DNA of 57,271 bases, taken from NCBI GenBank assembly GCA_030151225.1, contig JASLEG010000012.1, forward strand, positions 1-57,271, written 5' to 3'. This DNA is from Burkholderia sp. (GTDB lineage: Bacteria; Pseudomonadota; Gammaproteobacteria; Burkholderiales; Burkholderiaceae). The notes below the pieces were generated by a model. It had not been told where the DNA came from. It did no database searches and saw nothing but the letters and a program-made list of their open reading frames with translations. Position 1 is the first letter of the stretch. Each line of letters begins with the position of its first letter. Shown piece after piece: positions 34,757 through 42,458 of the stretch. The position numbers and the translations under genes are program-made.

Positions 34757-35770
34757 TCAAACATGGGGAAAAGCGGGCTCGGCCGCGGCCGTGGCGTGGC
34801 GGTCGACCACCTGCAGGATCTGCGCGGCCACCGAGATCGCGATCGTCTCGGGAGCCTTGTCGACGATGCCTTCCACGCCGATCGGGCAGTGCATGCGCGC
34901 AGTCTGCGCCGGGTCGATGCCGGCCGCGGCGAGCCGCTGGTCGAACTGCACGCGCTTCGAGCACGAGCCGATCATGCCGAAGTAGGCGTAATCGGCGCGG
35001 TGCAGGATGTGCTGGGCCAGCACGAAGTCGAACGCGTGATCGTGCGTCATCACCACGAAGTAGCTGTGCGGCGCGGCCTCGGCCACCGCACGCTCGGGCG
35101 CCTCGCGGGCGTCCACCGCGAGGTTGGCGATGCCGGCCAGCGCCTCGGCGGGCGGGAACGGCGCGGCGGGTTCGTCCACCCAGCGCACGCGACACGGCAG
35201 CGTGGCCAGCACGCGCACCAGCGCGGCCGCGGCGTGGCTCGCGCCGTACAGCTCCACCGCGAAGGTGTGTGGCGCGATCGTCTCGGTCATCAGCGAGACG
35301 TCGCCGGTGGTCCACAGCAGGCAGTCGGCGCGCGTCACGTCGGTTTCCGGTTCGCTGAGCATGACCGGATCGGGCGCGGGCCCGAACGCGATGCTGCGCA
35401 CCGTGGCGCTGCCCGTCGCCACGCGCTTGGCGAGCGAGGTGAGCCAGCCGAGGTCGGCGATGTCGAGTCGTTCGAACGCGAGCGTCACGGCGCCGCCGCA
35501 GCACTGGCCGAGGCTCGGGCCGAGCGGCAGTCGCTCGAGGCGGCGCGCGTGCTGCAGGTGCGAGCCGTCCTTCAGCAACTGCCGCGCGATCTCGATCGCC
35601 TTCCATTCGAGGTGGCCGCCGCCGATCGTGTGGCGGGCGGTGTCGCGCGTGACGAGCATCTTGGTGCCGGCCTCGCGCGGCACCGAGCCTTCGGCGCGCG
35701 CGACCGTCACCAGCACGGCCGCCTCGCCGTGCGCGATCAGGTGCTGGACGTCGGTGAGCCAGGTTTCCAT
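34757..35770 (-). CDS. xdhC: Xanthine dehydrogenase accessory protein XdhC
   Basis: A 337-residue maturation factor that binds molybdenum cofactor, promotes its sulfuration and inserts it into xanthine dehydrogenase. Typical text: METWLTDVQHLIAHGEAAVLVTVARAEGSVPR at the start, TIGGGHLEWKAIEIA (about 58-72), LGPSLGQCCGGAV with the conserved cysteines, and a Rossmann-like C-terminal half ending in YFGMIGSCSK and GIDPAQTARMHCPIG. It is the first gene of the purine operon. The unusual feature is that xdhA and xdhB, which normally precede xdhC directly, are not here; 509 nt without a gene lie upstream. Confidence 0.93.
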   Translation of the reverse strand: METWLTDVQHLIAHGEAAVLVTVARAEGSVPREAGTKMLVTRDTARHTIGGGHLEWKAIEIARQLLKDGSHLQHARRLERLPLGPSLGQCCGGAVTLAFERLDIADLGWLTSLAKRVATGSATVRSIAFGPAPDPVMLSEPETDVTRADCLLWTTGDVSLMTETIAPHTFAVELYGASHAAAALVRVLATLPCRVRWVDEPAAPFPPAEALAGIANLAVDAREAPERAVAEAAPHSYFVVMTHDHAFDFVLAQHILHRADYAYFGMIGSCSKRVQFDQRLAAAGIDPAQTARMHCPIGVEGIVDKAPETIAISVAAQILQVVDRHATAAAEPAFPHV

Positions 35771-36279
35771 GGCGCGGCCTCCGTCAGCGGCCGGCCGTCG
35801 CGTGCGGCGCGACGGGCGGTGGCAGGGAGGCGCCGGGGTTCGTGCTCGGCGCGGGCTGGCGCACGGCGGCGAACGGCCGGGGCGATCCGGTCGGACTGGA
35901 TGGCCGGGGCGGGCGGACGGCGCTCGCATGGAGCGAGACGCCACGGAGGCGGATACGGATGGGTTGCGTTGTCATGGTCAACCAAACAGGACATTGCGGA
36001 TCAGGCGCGCGTTACGCAGGGCTCGACAAGCACCGAGGACTCCCGCCTCGCGCACGTAGATCGCCATCCGTTTTTGAAGATAGCATCGCAAAATTCAGGA
36101 AATATTTCGCCTGATTGATACGGGCTATTCGGTGGCGATCATGTCGATCGTAGTACGTTCGGCGCGGGGATGCGGTGACGGATGCGCGGCGCGCGGCGTC
36201 GAGGCGGTGTGGTGGGAGCGGGCCCGGCGGCCGGAAAGCCGCGCGGGCCGGGGGGCGACGGCGCCCGCGCGCCGGTGGA
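35771..36279. other. Intergenic region between xdhC and dsbB
   Basis: A 509-nt gap upstream of the purine operon. Only GC-rich shadow frames occur in 35771-36050, with no xdhB resemblance. A relatively AT-rich segment at 36060-36120 includes the perfect palindrome GAAATATTTC (36099-36108) flanked by TCAGG (36095-36099) and CCTGA (36110-36114), a plausible regulatory site for the operon. The part next to dsbB (36125-36279) holds no recognised element. Confidence 0.5.
36095..36114. promoter_or_regulatory. Palindromic AT-rich site upstream of the purine operon
   Basis: A 20-nt near-palindrome with arms TCAGG and CCTGA around AAATATTTCG; the inner GAAATATTTC is a perfect palindrome. Such sites are bound by dimeric regulators. 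It is about 330 nt before xdhC, so its link to the operon is inference. Confidence 0.35.
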
Positions 36280-36798
36280 TCAGGCGCCGCGCGCGATGCG
36301 ACGACGGTTGCGCACCAGGCTGCCGGCCACGAACAGCAGGATCACCACGAAGGCAATCGCGGCCCAGCCCGGCAGCAGGATGCCGAGGATCGGCGGGTAG
36401 AGGGTTTCGCACAGCCCGCCGACCTTGAACATGGCGGGCCACCAGCTGGCCGGCGGCAGGCTGTCGACGATCGGCTGCAGCGTGTCGAAGCCGCAGCTGA
36501 AGCCCGGATGCAGCTGGATCTGCAGGTGATGGAGCGCGGTGCCGGCGCCGGCCAGCGCCGAGATCACGATCAGCGCCTCGATCACGGCGAGGCTGCGCCA
36601 GCTGCGCAGGCCGTTGCCGAGGAACGAGAAGATCGCGATCAGCGCGAAGAAGTAGCGCTGGATGATGCAGAGCGGGCACGGATCCTCGCCCTTCACGAGT
36701 TGCAGATACAGTGCACCGCCGAGCAGCGCGAGGCAGACGATGCCGAGCAGCGTCAGAAGGCGGCGCTCGCGGCGCAGCGACAGCGAGAAATCGTTCAT
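36280..36798 (-). CDS. dsbB: Disulfide bond formation protein B
   Basis: A 172-residue inner-membrane quinone reductase that reoxidises periplasmic DsbA. Four hydrophobic segments are visible; the first periplasmic loop has C41-P-L-C44 and the second has C102 (FSCGFD) and C130 (GGLCETL), the four redox cysteines of the family. Q47 and R48 (CIIQRYFF) match the quinone-binding region. ATG 36798 gives a normal N-terminus; the longer frame upstream is arginine-rich. Single gene. Confidence 0.95.
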   Translation of the reverse strand: MNDFSLSLRRERRLLTLLGIVCLALLGGALYLQLVKGEDPCPLCIIQRYFFALIAIFSFLGNGLRSWRSLAVIEALIVISALAGAGTALHHLQIQLHPGFSCGFDTLQPIVDSLPPASWWPAMFKVGGLCETLYPPILGILLPGWAAIAFVVILLFVAGSLVRNRRRIARGA

Positions 36799-36942
36799 CG
36801 ATGGTCGGTCCCGAAAATGACGTCGTCGGATTCTAGCGCGAACCGCGCCGGCGTTTTCGCCTTGCGGCATGCGTCCGGCACTCGCCCGGCACGCGGCTGG
36901 CGCGGCGGTCAGGCCTGAGTCGGCCGCGAGAGCGCCGCGGCC

Positions 36943-38319
36943 TCAGCGGATCGTCGCGAGCACGGCCTCGACGGCCTGCCCGATCGCGAGCAGCGCCTCG
37001 TCGCCGTGCGGCGCGCCGGCCAGCATCAGGCCGACCGGCGCGGTGTCGCGCGGATGGCAGGGCAGCGACAGCGCGCAGGCGTCGAGGAAGTTGAAGGCGC
37101 TTGGGTTGCGCAGGATCAGCGCATTGGTGCGCGCGAACGTGTCGTCGTCGGCCTCGAGCTCGGCGATGCGCGGCGGCACGACCGGCACGGTCGGCGCGAG
37201 CACCGCGTCCACGCGCGACCACATCGTGCGCGCGGCCTCGTCGAGCACGGCCGCGCGCGCGGCGATCAGGTCCAGGTAGTCGGCCGCCGTGGCGGGCTCG
37301 CCCTTCACGATGCGCGCGAGCACGCGTGGGTCGTAGCGCTCGCGGTGGTTCGCCAGCAGCGGGCGGTGCCACGCGTAGGCCTCGATCGGCGAGAAGCCGA
37401 AGCGGTTGATCTCGCCGAGCCGGTCGAGCGGTGCGAAGCGCAGGTCGGACACGATCGCGCCGGCCGCCTCGAGATGCCTGAGCGCGGCGTCGAAGGCGGC
37501 CGTCACCTCGGCGTCCATGCCGTCCGTCACGTAGTGGTTGAGCACGCCGAGCCGCACGCCCTCGAGCGGGCGCACGGCCGGCACGAGCGGCACCTGGCCG
37601 GCCAGGATCCGGTCCACCAACGCGCAGCAGGCCACCGACACGCCGATCGGGCCGAACGAGTCGAGCGTGCTGGACAGCGGCACGGCGCCGTCGCGCGGGA
37701 TGCGGCTCGCGGTCGGCTTGAAGCCGGTCAGCCCGCACAGCGCGGCCGGAATCCGGATCGAGCCGCCGGTGTCGGTGCCGAGCGCGACCGCGGCCATGCC
37801 GTCGGCCACCGAGGCGGCGGCGCCCGAGGACGAGCCACCCGAGACGCGCGCGTCGCCGGGCACGTCGCGCCGGTACGGCGAGCGCGGCGTGCCGTAATGC
37901 GGATTGAGGCCGAGCCCCGAGAACGCGAATTCGCTCATGTTGGTGCGGCCGACGATCACCGCGCCGGCGCGGCGCAGGCGAGCCACCACGGGGGCGTCGA
38001 CGCTGGCCGGCGGCGCGCCGTCGAGCGCGCGCGAGCCGGCGCGCGTGACCTGGCCGGCGACGTCGAACAGATCCTTGACCGACACCGGGATGCCTGCCAG
38101 CGGCGACAGCACGGTGCCGGCCGCGCGCAGGCGGTCGTGGGCGTCGGCGGCGGTGCGGGCGGCCGCGGCGTCGACGCCGGTGAAGGCGATCGCGCCCTGG
38201 CCGTCGGGCGAGGCGATGCGCGCGAGCGCGGTGTCGACCAGCGCGCGGCTGGTCGTGCGGCCGGCGGCCAGATCGGCGGCCAGCGTGGCGAGCGGCGGGA
38301 ACGGAGCGAATTCGGTCAT
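36943..38319 (-). CDS. Amidase-signature family protein
   Basis: A 458-residue serine amidase. The Ser-cisSer-Lys triad is present: Lys82 in SVKDLFDV, cis-Ser163 in RVSGGSSSGAA and nucleophile Ser187 in GTDTGGSIRIPAAL. Amidase-signature enzymes hydrolyse diverse carboxamides; it is not GatA, because no gatB or gatC is near and it lacks the GatA-specific C-terminus. The substrate cannot be told. The N-terminus MTEFAPFPPLATLAADLAAG is typical of the bacterial stand-alone group. Monocistronic. Confidence 0.9.
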   Translation of the reverse strand: MTEFAPFPPLATLAADLAAGRTTSRALVDTALARIASPDGQGAIAFTGVDAAAARTAADAHDRLRAAGTVLSPLAGIPVSVKDLFDVAGQVTRAGSRALDGAPPASVDAPVVARLRRAGAVIVGRTNMSEFAFSGLGLNPHYGTPRSPYRRDVPGDARVSGGSSSGAAASVADGMAAVALGTDTGGSIRIPAALCGLTGFKPTASRIPRDGAVPLSSTLDSFGPIGVSVACCALVDRILAGQVPLVPAVRPLEGVRLGVLNHYVTDGMDAEVTAAFDAALRHLEAAGAIVSDLRFAPLDRLGEINRFGFSPIEAYAWHRPLLANHRERYDPRVLARIVKGEPATAADYLDLIAARAAVLDEAARTMWSRVDAVLAPTVPVVPPRIAELEADDDTFARTNALILRNPSAFNFLDACALSLPCHPRDTAPVGLMLAGAPHGDEALLAIGQAVEAVLATIR

Positions 38320-38590
38320 GGTGAGTCGGGGAGCTGAGGGCGGTTGGACGGAAGCGGGCGGCGGGCCGGGCGCCGGCCGGCGCGGCACACGCGGACGTGG
38401 CAGATGATAGTAAGGGGGATCGATTTGGCGCGTCCAGCCTCGGCCGGCCGGGCTCGGCGAGGCCCCGCCCAGGCCTTTTCGATCGTCGCAACGATGGCCG
38501 TGAATACTGGTCAATTTGCCGCTGATCCGGTACTGAAGGATAATGAATCCTCGTCGAACCCTCGCGTGACAGACGCGCCAGACCCTCGTC

Positions 38591-39844
38591 ATGAGCGAAA
38601 ACACGCCTTCCGCAGCACCGTCCGGGCCGCGCCCGGACCTCGCCACGGCCGCCGAACCGCTTCACGAAACGGCCGATTCCACTTCCGCCGCAGCACCGGC
38701 CCCCGAGCCGCCCAAGCCGTCGCCCGCCGCATTCGCCGCGCAGATTCCGGCGGCGCAGGACGTGTCGGTCGAGCCCGCCGTGGTGCCGGTCGATCCGCTG
38801 GCGGCGTCCGCCACCGAGCCGACCGCCGCCGAGCCGGTGCTCGTGCCGGGCGCGGCGAGCGCGCCGCCGAAGCCCGGTGCGGCGCCGCCCGGCTTCGGTG
38901 CCGCGCCCGATTTCGAGACGGCGCGCCCGCCGCCCGCCTCGACCGCCGGCCAGACGCAGGCGCCCCCCGCCTACCTCAAGCAGAGCGACACGCCGTGGTC
39001 GGTATTCGGCCGCATCGTGGCCGCGCGCGCCCGGCGCATCTTCGATCGGGCCGGCCGGCGCATCACGCAGCGCACACTGCGCATCGGCGTGTCGGCGCGG
39101 ATCTTCCATCCGGAGCCCGGTGCCCCCGGGCTGCGCGGCAAGACCCTGCAATACCTCGAGGAGTCGATAGCGCACTGGGTGATGTCGCGCGACGTGCTGG
39201 TGTTCATGATCCCGACCGTCGGGCATCAGGGCATGCTGCACCCGAGCAACATCCGGCTGCGCGACTACGCCAAGCACCTGGACGGCCTGCTGCTGCAGGG
39301 CGGCGCCGACGTCTCGCCGCAGACCTACGAGGCCTCGGACGCGCGCCCCGAGTGGCCGGGCGACCGCGTGCGCGACATGTACGAGCTCGAGCTGCTGCAC
39401 GAGTTCGTCGAGTCGGGCAAGCCGGTGCTGGGCGTGTGCCGGGGCTGCCAGCTGATCAACGTGGCGTTCGGCGGCTCGCTCTATCAGGACATTGCCACCG
39501 ACGTGCCGACGGCCGGTGCCCACGTCAGCGAGCACTACGACCAGCATCGCCACGCGATCCGCTTCCCCGACAACTCCACGCTCGCGAACATGTTCCCGGG
39601 GCGCCACGAGGCGATCGTCAACTCGATCCACCATCAGGCGATCCGCGACGTGGGACGCGACCTGAGCATCGAGGCCGTGTCCGCCGAGGACGGCATCATC
39701 GAGGCGATCCGTCATCGCCGCTCGCCGTTCGTGGTGGGCGTGCAGTGGCACCCGGAATTCCACCGCGCGGGCGGCGCCGAGCTGCTCGACTGCACGCCGC
39801 TGCTCGACACCTTCCTGCGCGCGGCCCGCGAAACGCGGCTGTGA
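38591..39844 (+). CDS. Class-I glutamine amidotransferase-like hydrolase (peptidase C26) with low-complexity N-terminus
   Basis: A 417-residue protein whose C-terminal about 250 residues are a gamma-glutamyl hydrolase/PuuD-like domain. The nucleophile Cys283 lies in GVCRGCQLINVAFGG, and His387-Pro-Glu389 in GVQWHPEFH completes the triad; QLINVAFGGSLYQDI and SIHHQAI are also typical. These enzymes cleave gamma-glutamyl compounds such as gamma-glutamyl-GABA. The first 150 residues are Ala/Pro-rich and repeat-like with no signal peptide, which the family usually lacks. There is no polyamine (puu) operon around it, so the substrate is open. Confidence 0.85.
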   Translation: MSENTPSAAPSGPRPDLATAAEPLHETADSTSAAAPAPEPPKPSPAAFAAQIPAAQDVSVEPAVVPVDPLAASATEPTAAEPVLVPGAASAPPKPGAAPPGFGAAPDFETARPPPASTAGQTQAPPAYLKQSDTPWSVFGRIVAARARRIFDRAGRRITQRTLRIGVSARIFHPEPGAPGLRGKTLQYLEESIAHWVMSRDVLVFMIPTVGHQGMLHPSNIRLRDYAKHLDGLLLQGGADVSPQTYEASDARPEWPGDRVRDMYELELLHEFVESGKPVLGVCRGCQLINVAFGGSLYQDIATDVPTAGAHVSEHYDQHRHAIRFPDNSTLANMFPGRHEAIVNSIHHQAIRDVGRDLSIEAVSAEDGIIEAIRHRRSPFVVGVQWHPEFHRAGGAELLDCTPLLDTFLRAARETRL

Positions 39845-39943
39845 CGCGCGCGTCCCCTGCGCCGGCCGTCGCACGTCGTGCACGGCCGGCGTGCGTTTTC
39901 AGGCGATAATCGCGCGTCGTTCAATCAATCAGGGAGTCTCGGT

Positions 39944-40771
39944 TTGAGCAAGCGGAGCAGGGTGGCCGGCATCGGCCGGGCGATGCCGTGGGTGGTGGCG
40001 CTGGGCGTGTTCGCGTGGAGCGGCGCGGCAGGCGCGGCCGACCCGGCTTCGGGCGCGGCGCCGGTGGCTCAGGCTCAGGTCCCGGCGCAATCGAATCTCG
40101 CATCGAATTCCCCGTCCACCTCACCCGAGAAACCGCAGCCGCGGCCCGATTCGGCGCCACCGGTGGCCGGCACGCGCCCCGACGTCACCACCCTCACGCC
40201 CGACGACGGCAGCGGCGCGGCCGCGTCCTCGCTGCCGGACGGCGCCGGCGAGGCGCAGGGCAACGTGGCCGAGCTGATGGGCATGCTGCGCGATCACCAG
40301 CTCACCGAGATGCGCACGACCTACAACGGCAGCTACGGCGCCAGCATGCTGTTCTATCCGCGCGAGATGACCTATTACGTGGCGCTGTTTCAGGACAAGC
40401 ACTTCTGGCGTGTCGTGAAATCGCAGGAGCGCCCGCGCGCGGAAATGATCTACCAGAACTTCGTCGCCCAGACCGAGCAGCTGGCCGATCTCGAACTGCG
40501 CCGCACCGAGCTGGCCGCGCAGAAGCAGTTCCTGCAGCGCGTGATCGGCCTGTCGGCGGACCACGCGAAGCGGCTGCAGGCCGACATCGACATCGCGCGC
40601 TCGCAGCAGGCGCAGATCGATCGCCGCCAGCAGGCGGCGCAGAACGAAGCCGATGCGCTCGCCGTCGAGCAGCGCGCCTCGCAAATCCAGTTGCGCGACC
40701 TCGAGCGCCAGGTGCGGCAGCTGCAGCAGCAGAACGAGCGCGGGATCACGCCGGCCAGGCCGAAGCCCTGA
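39944..40771 (+). CDS. DUF2968-family exported protein
   Basis: A 275-residue exported protein. A TTG start at 39944 is proposed: it follows AGGGAG by 8 nt and gives a signal peptide with a basic start (SKRSRVAGIGR), a hydrophobic core (MPWVVALGVFAWSGAAGA) and cleavage near AGAADPA. ATG 39983 is the alternative. After a Pro/Ser/Ala-rich segment comes the DUF2968 domain (about 110-275) with TYNGSYGASMLFYP and an extended coiled coil (LADLELRRTELAAQKQFLQR through LERQVRQLQQQ). The family is restricted mainly to Burkholderiales and has no known function; the coiled coil suggests a structural or partner-binding role in the periplasm. Confidence 0.85.
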   Translation: MSKRSRVAGIGRAMPWVVALGVFAWSGAAGAADPASGAAPVAQAQVPAQSNLASNSPSTSPEKPQPRPDSAPPVAGTRPDVTTLTPDDGSGAAASSLPDGAGEAQGNVAELMGMLRDHQLTEMRTTYNGSYGASMLFYPREMTYYVALFQDKHFWRVVKSQERPRAEMIYQNFVAQTEQLADLELRRTELAAQKQFLQRVIGLSADHAKRLQADIDIARSQQAQIDRRQQAAQNEADALAVEQRASQIQLRDLERQVRQLQQQNERGITPARPKP

Positions 40772-41042
40772 GCGTCGTGCTCCGCCCCGCGGTGGGCGGC
40801 CGGCGCGGCCATGCTCGAGACTGACGAATTCCTTTCCGATTCCGCGAATTCATTGCAAGGAACGTAATGTTCGTGCAAGAAACATTCGCCTATCTCATCA
40901 CTTCCCCGCATACTCTCCCGCAGCGAAATGCGCGACACTGCGCATACGTCGCGCGCACCCGCCGCAGCCTGATCCGGCGCGGGGCACGCGGCGACGACAC
41001 CACATGCCGCGCCCGAGCGCGGAGGCCTGACCGGGAACCATC

Positions 41043-42341
41043 ATGTCTACAGCGACCCACACGTCCGTCAAACAGGAATCGAAAGCCAGAACCGTGTTCC
41101 GCGTCGTCAGCGGCAACTTCCTCGAGATGTACGACTTCATGGTCTATGGCTATTACGCCTCGGCGATCGCCAAGACCTATTTCCCGAACGGCGACGCGTT
41201 CGCCTCGCTGATGCTGTCGCTGTCGGTGTTCGGCGCCGGCTTCCTGGTGCGGCCGATCGGGGCGATCGTGCTCGGCGCCTACATCGATCATCACGGCCGC
41301 CGCAAAGGCCTGATCCTGACGCTCGGGTTGATGGCGCTCGGCACGCTCGCGGTGGCGGCGGTACCCGGCTATGCCACGATCGGCGCGCTCGCGCCGGCGC
41401 TGGTGCTGCTCGGCCGGCTGCTGCAGGGTTTCTCGGCCGGGGTGGAGCTCGGCGGCGTGTCGGTCTATCTGTCGGAGATCGCCACCAAGGGCAACAAGGG
41501 CTTCTATACGTCGTGGCAGTCGGGCAGCCAGCAGGTGGCCGTGGTGTTCGCGGCGCTGGTCGGCGTGCTGCTGCACAGCGCGCTGCCGGTCGAGGAGATG
41601 ACGGCGTGGGGCTGGCGCGTGCCGTTCCTGATCGGCTGCCTGATCGTGCCTTTCCTGTTCCTGATCCGCCGCTCGCTGAAGGAGACCGACGAGTTCCTCG
41701 CCAAGCGCCACCGCCCGACGATGGGCGAGATCATGCAGTCGATGCTGCAGAACTGGGGCGTGGTGCTGGCCGGCATGGGCATGGTGATCATGACCACCGT
41801 GTCGTTCTACATGATCACGGCCTACACGCCGACCTTCGGCAAGGAAGTGCTGCATCTGTCCTCGATCGACGCGCTGGTGGTGACGGTGTGCGTGGGCCTG
41901 TCGAACCTCGTGTGGCTGCCCGTGTGGGGCGCGATCTCGGATCGTGTCGGCCGCCGGCCGGTGCTGATCACCTTCACGGTGCTGACGCTGCTCACGGCCT
42001 ACCCGGCCGTGCAGTGGCTGGTGGCCGATCCGTCCTTCGTGCGGCTGCTGATCGTGGAGCTGTGGCTGTCGTTCCTGTACGGCTCGTACAACGGCGCGAT
42101 GGTGGTGGCGCTGACCGAGGTGATGCCGGCCGACGTGCGCACCGCGGGCTTCTCGCTGGCCTACAGCCTGGCCACCACGATCGGCGGCTTCACGCCGGCG
42201 ATCTCGACGCTGCTGATCCACGAGACGCAGAACAAGGCGGCGCCGGGGCTGTGGCTCGCCGTGGCCGCGATCTGCGGCCTGATCGCGACCCTCGTGCTGT
42301 ATCGCACGCCGGAATCGCGCAAGCAGTACAAGGCGGTCTGA
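41043..42341 (+). CDS. MFS transporter, MHS family (citrate/tricarboxylate symporter-like)
   Basis: A 432-residue, 12-TM symporter. It has the MHS-type N-terminus FRVVSGNFLEMYDFMVYGYYA and motif GAYIDHHGRRKGL in the first half with AISDRVGRRPVLI in the second. RLLQGFSAGVELGGVSVYLSEIATKGNKGFYTSWQSGSQQ is very like citrate-proton symporters (CitA, TcuC), so a tricarboxylate is the most likely substrate; this is inference by resemblance. A hairpin-like repeat AATGTT/AACATT lies in the upstream region at 40865-40885. A strong terminator follows at 42382. Confidence 0.9.
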   Translation: MSTATHTSVKQESKARTVFRVVSGNFLEMYDFMVYGYYASAIAKTYFPNGDAFASLMLSLSVFGAGFLVRPIGAIVLGAYIDHHGRRKGLILTLGLMALGTLAVAAVPGYATIGALAPALVLLGRLLQGFSAGVELGGVSVYLSEIATKGNKGFYTSWQSGSQQVAVVFAALVGVLLHSALPVEEMTAWGWRVPFLIGCLIVPFLFLIRRSLKETDEFLAKRHRPTMGEIMQSMLQNWGVVLAGMGMVIMTTVSFYMITAYTPTFGKEVLHLSSIDALVVTVCVGLSNLVWLPVWGAISDRVGRRPVLITFTVLTLLTAYPAVQWLVADPSFVRLLIVELWLSFLYGSYNGAMVVALTEVMPADVRTAGFSLAYSLATTIGGFTPAISTLLIHETQNKAAPGLWLAVAAICGLIATLVLYRTPESRKQYKAV

Positions 42342-42381
42342 CGGGCGCGGGTTCGCCCGCGCGTTGCGTCGTCGGAACATG

Positions 42382-42410
42382 AAAAAAGGAGCGCCGCGGC
42401 GCTCCTTTTT
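42382..42410. terminator. Bidirectional terminator after the citrate-like transporter
   Basis: AAAAAGGAGCGCC and GGCGCTCCTTTTT flank a GCG loop, a near-perfect stem. The TPR-GT9 gene converges 49 nt on. Confidence 0.88.
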
Positions 42411-42458
42411 CGTTGGTGGTGCGAGATCCGATCGATCGGGTGCGACTCGATCCGCGGC

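Noticed and set aside
35737..35994. Remnant of xdhB or a small gene before xdhC
   Set aside because: The frames are Pro/Arg-rich with no resemblance to molybdenum hydroxylase subunits and no ribosome binding site.
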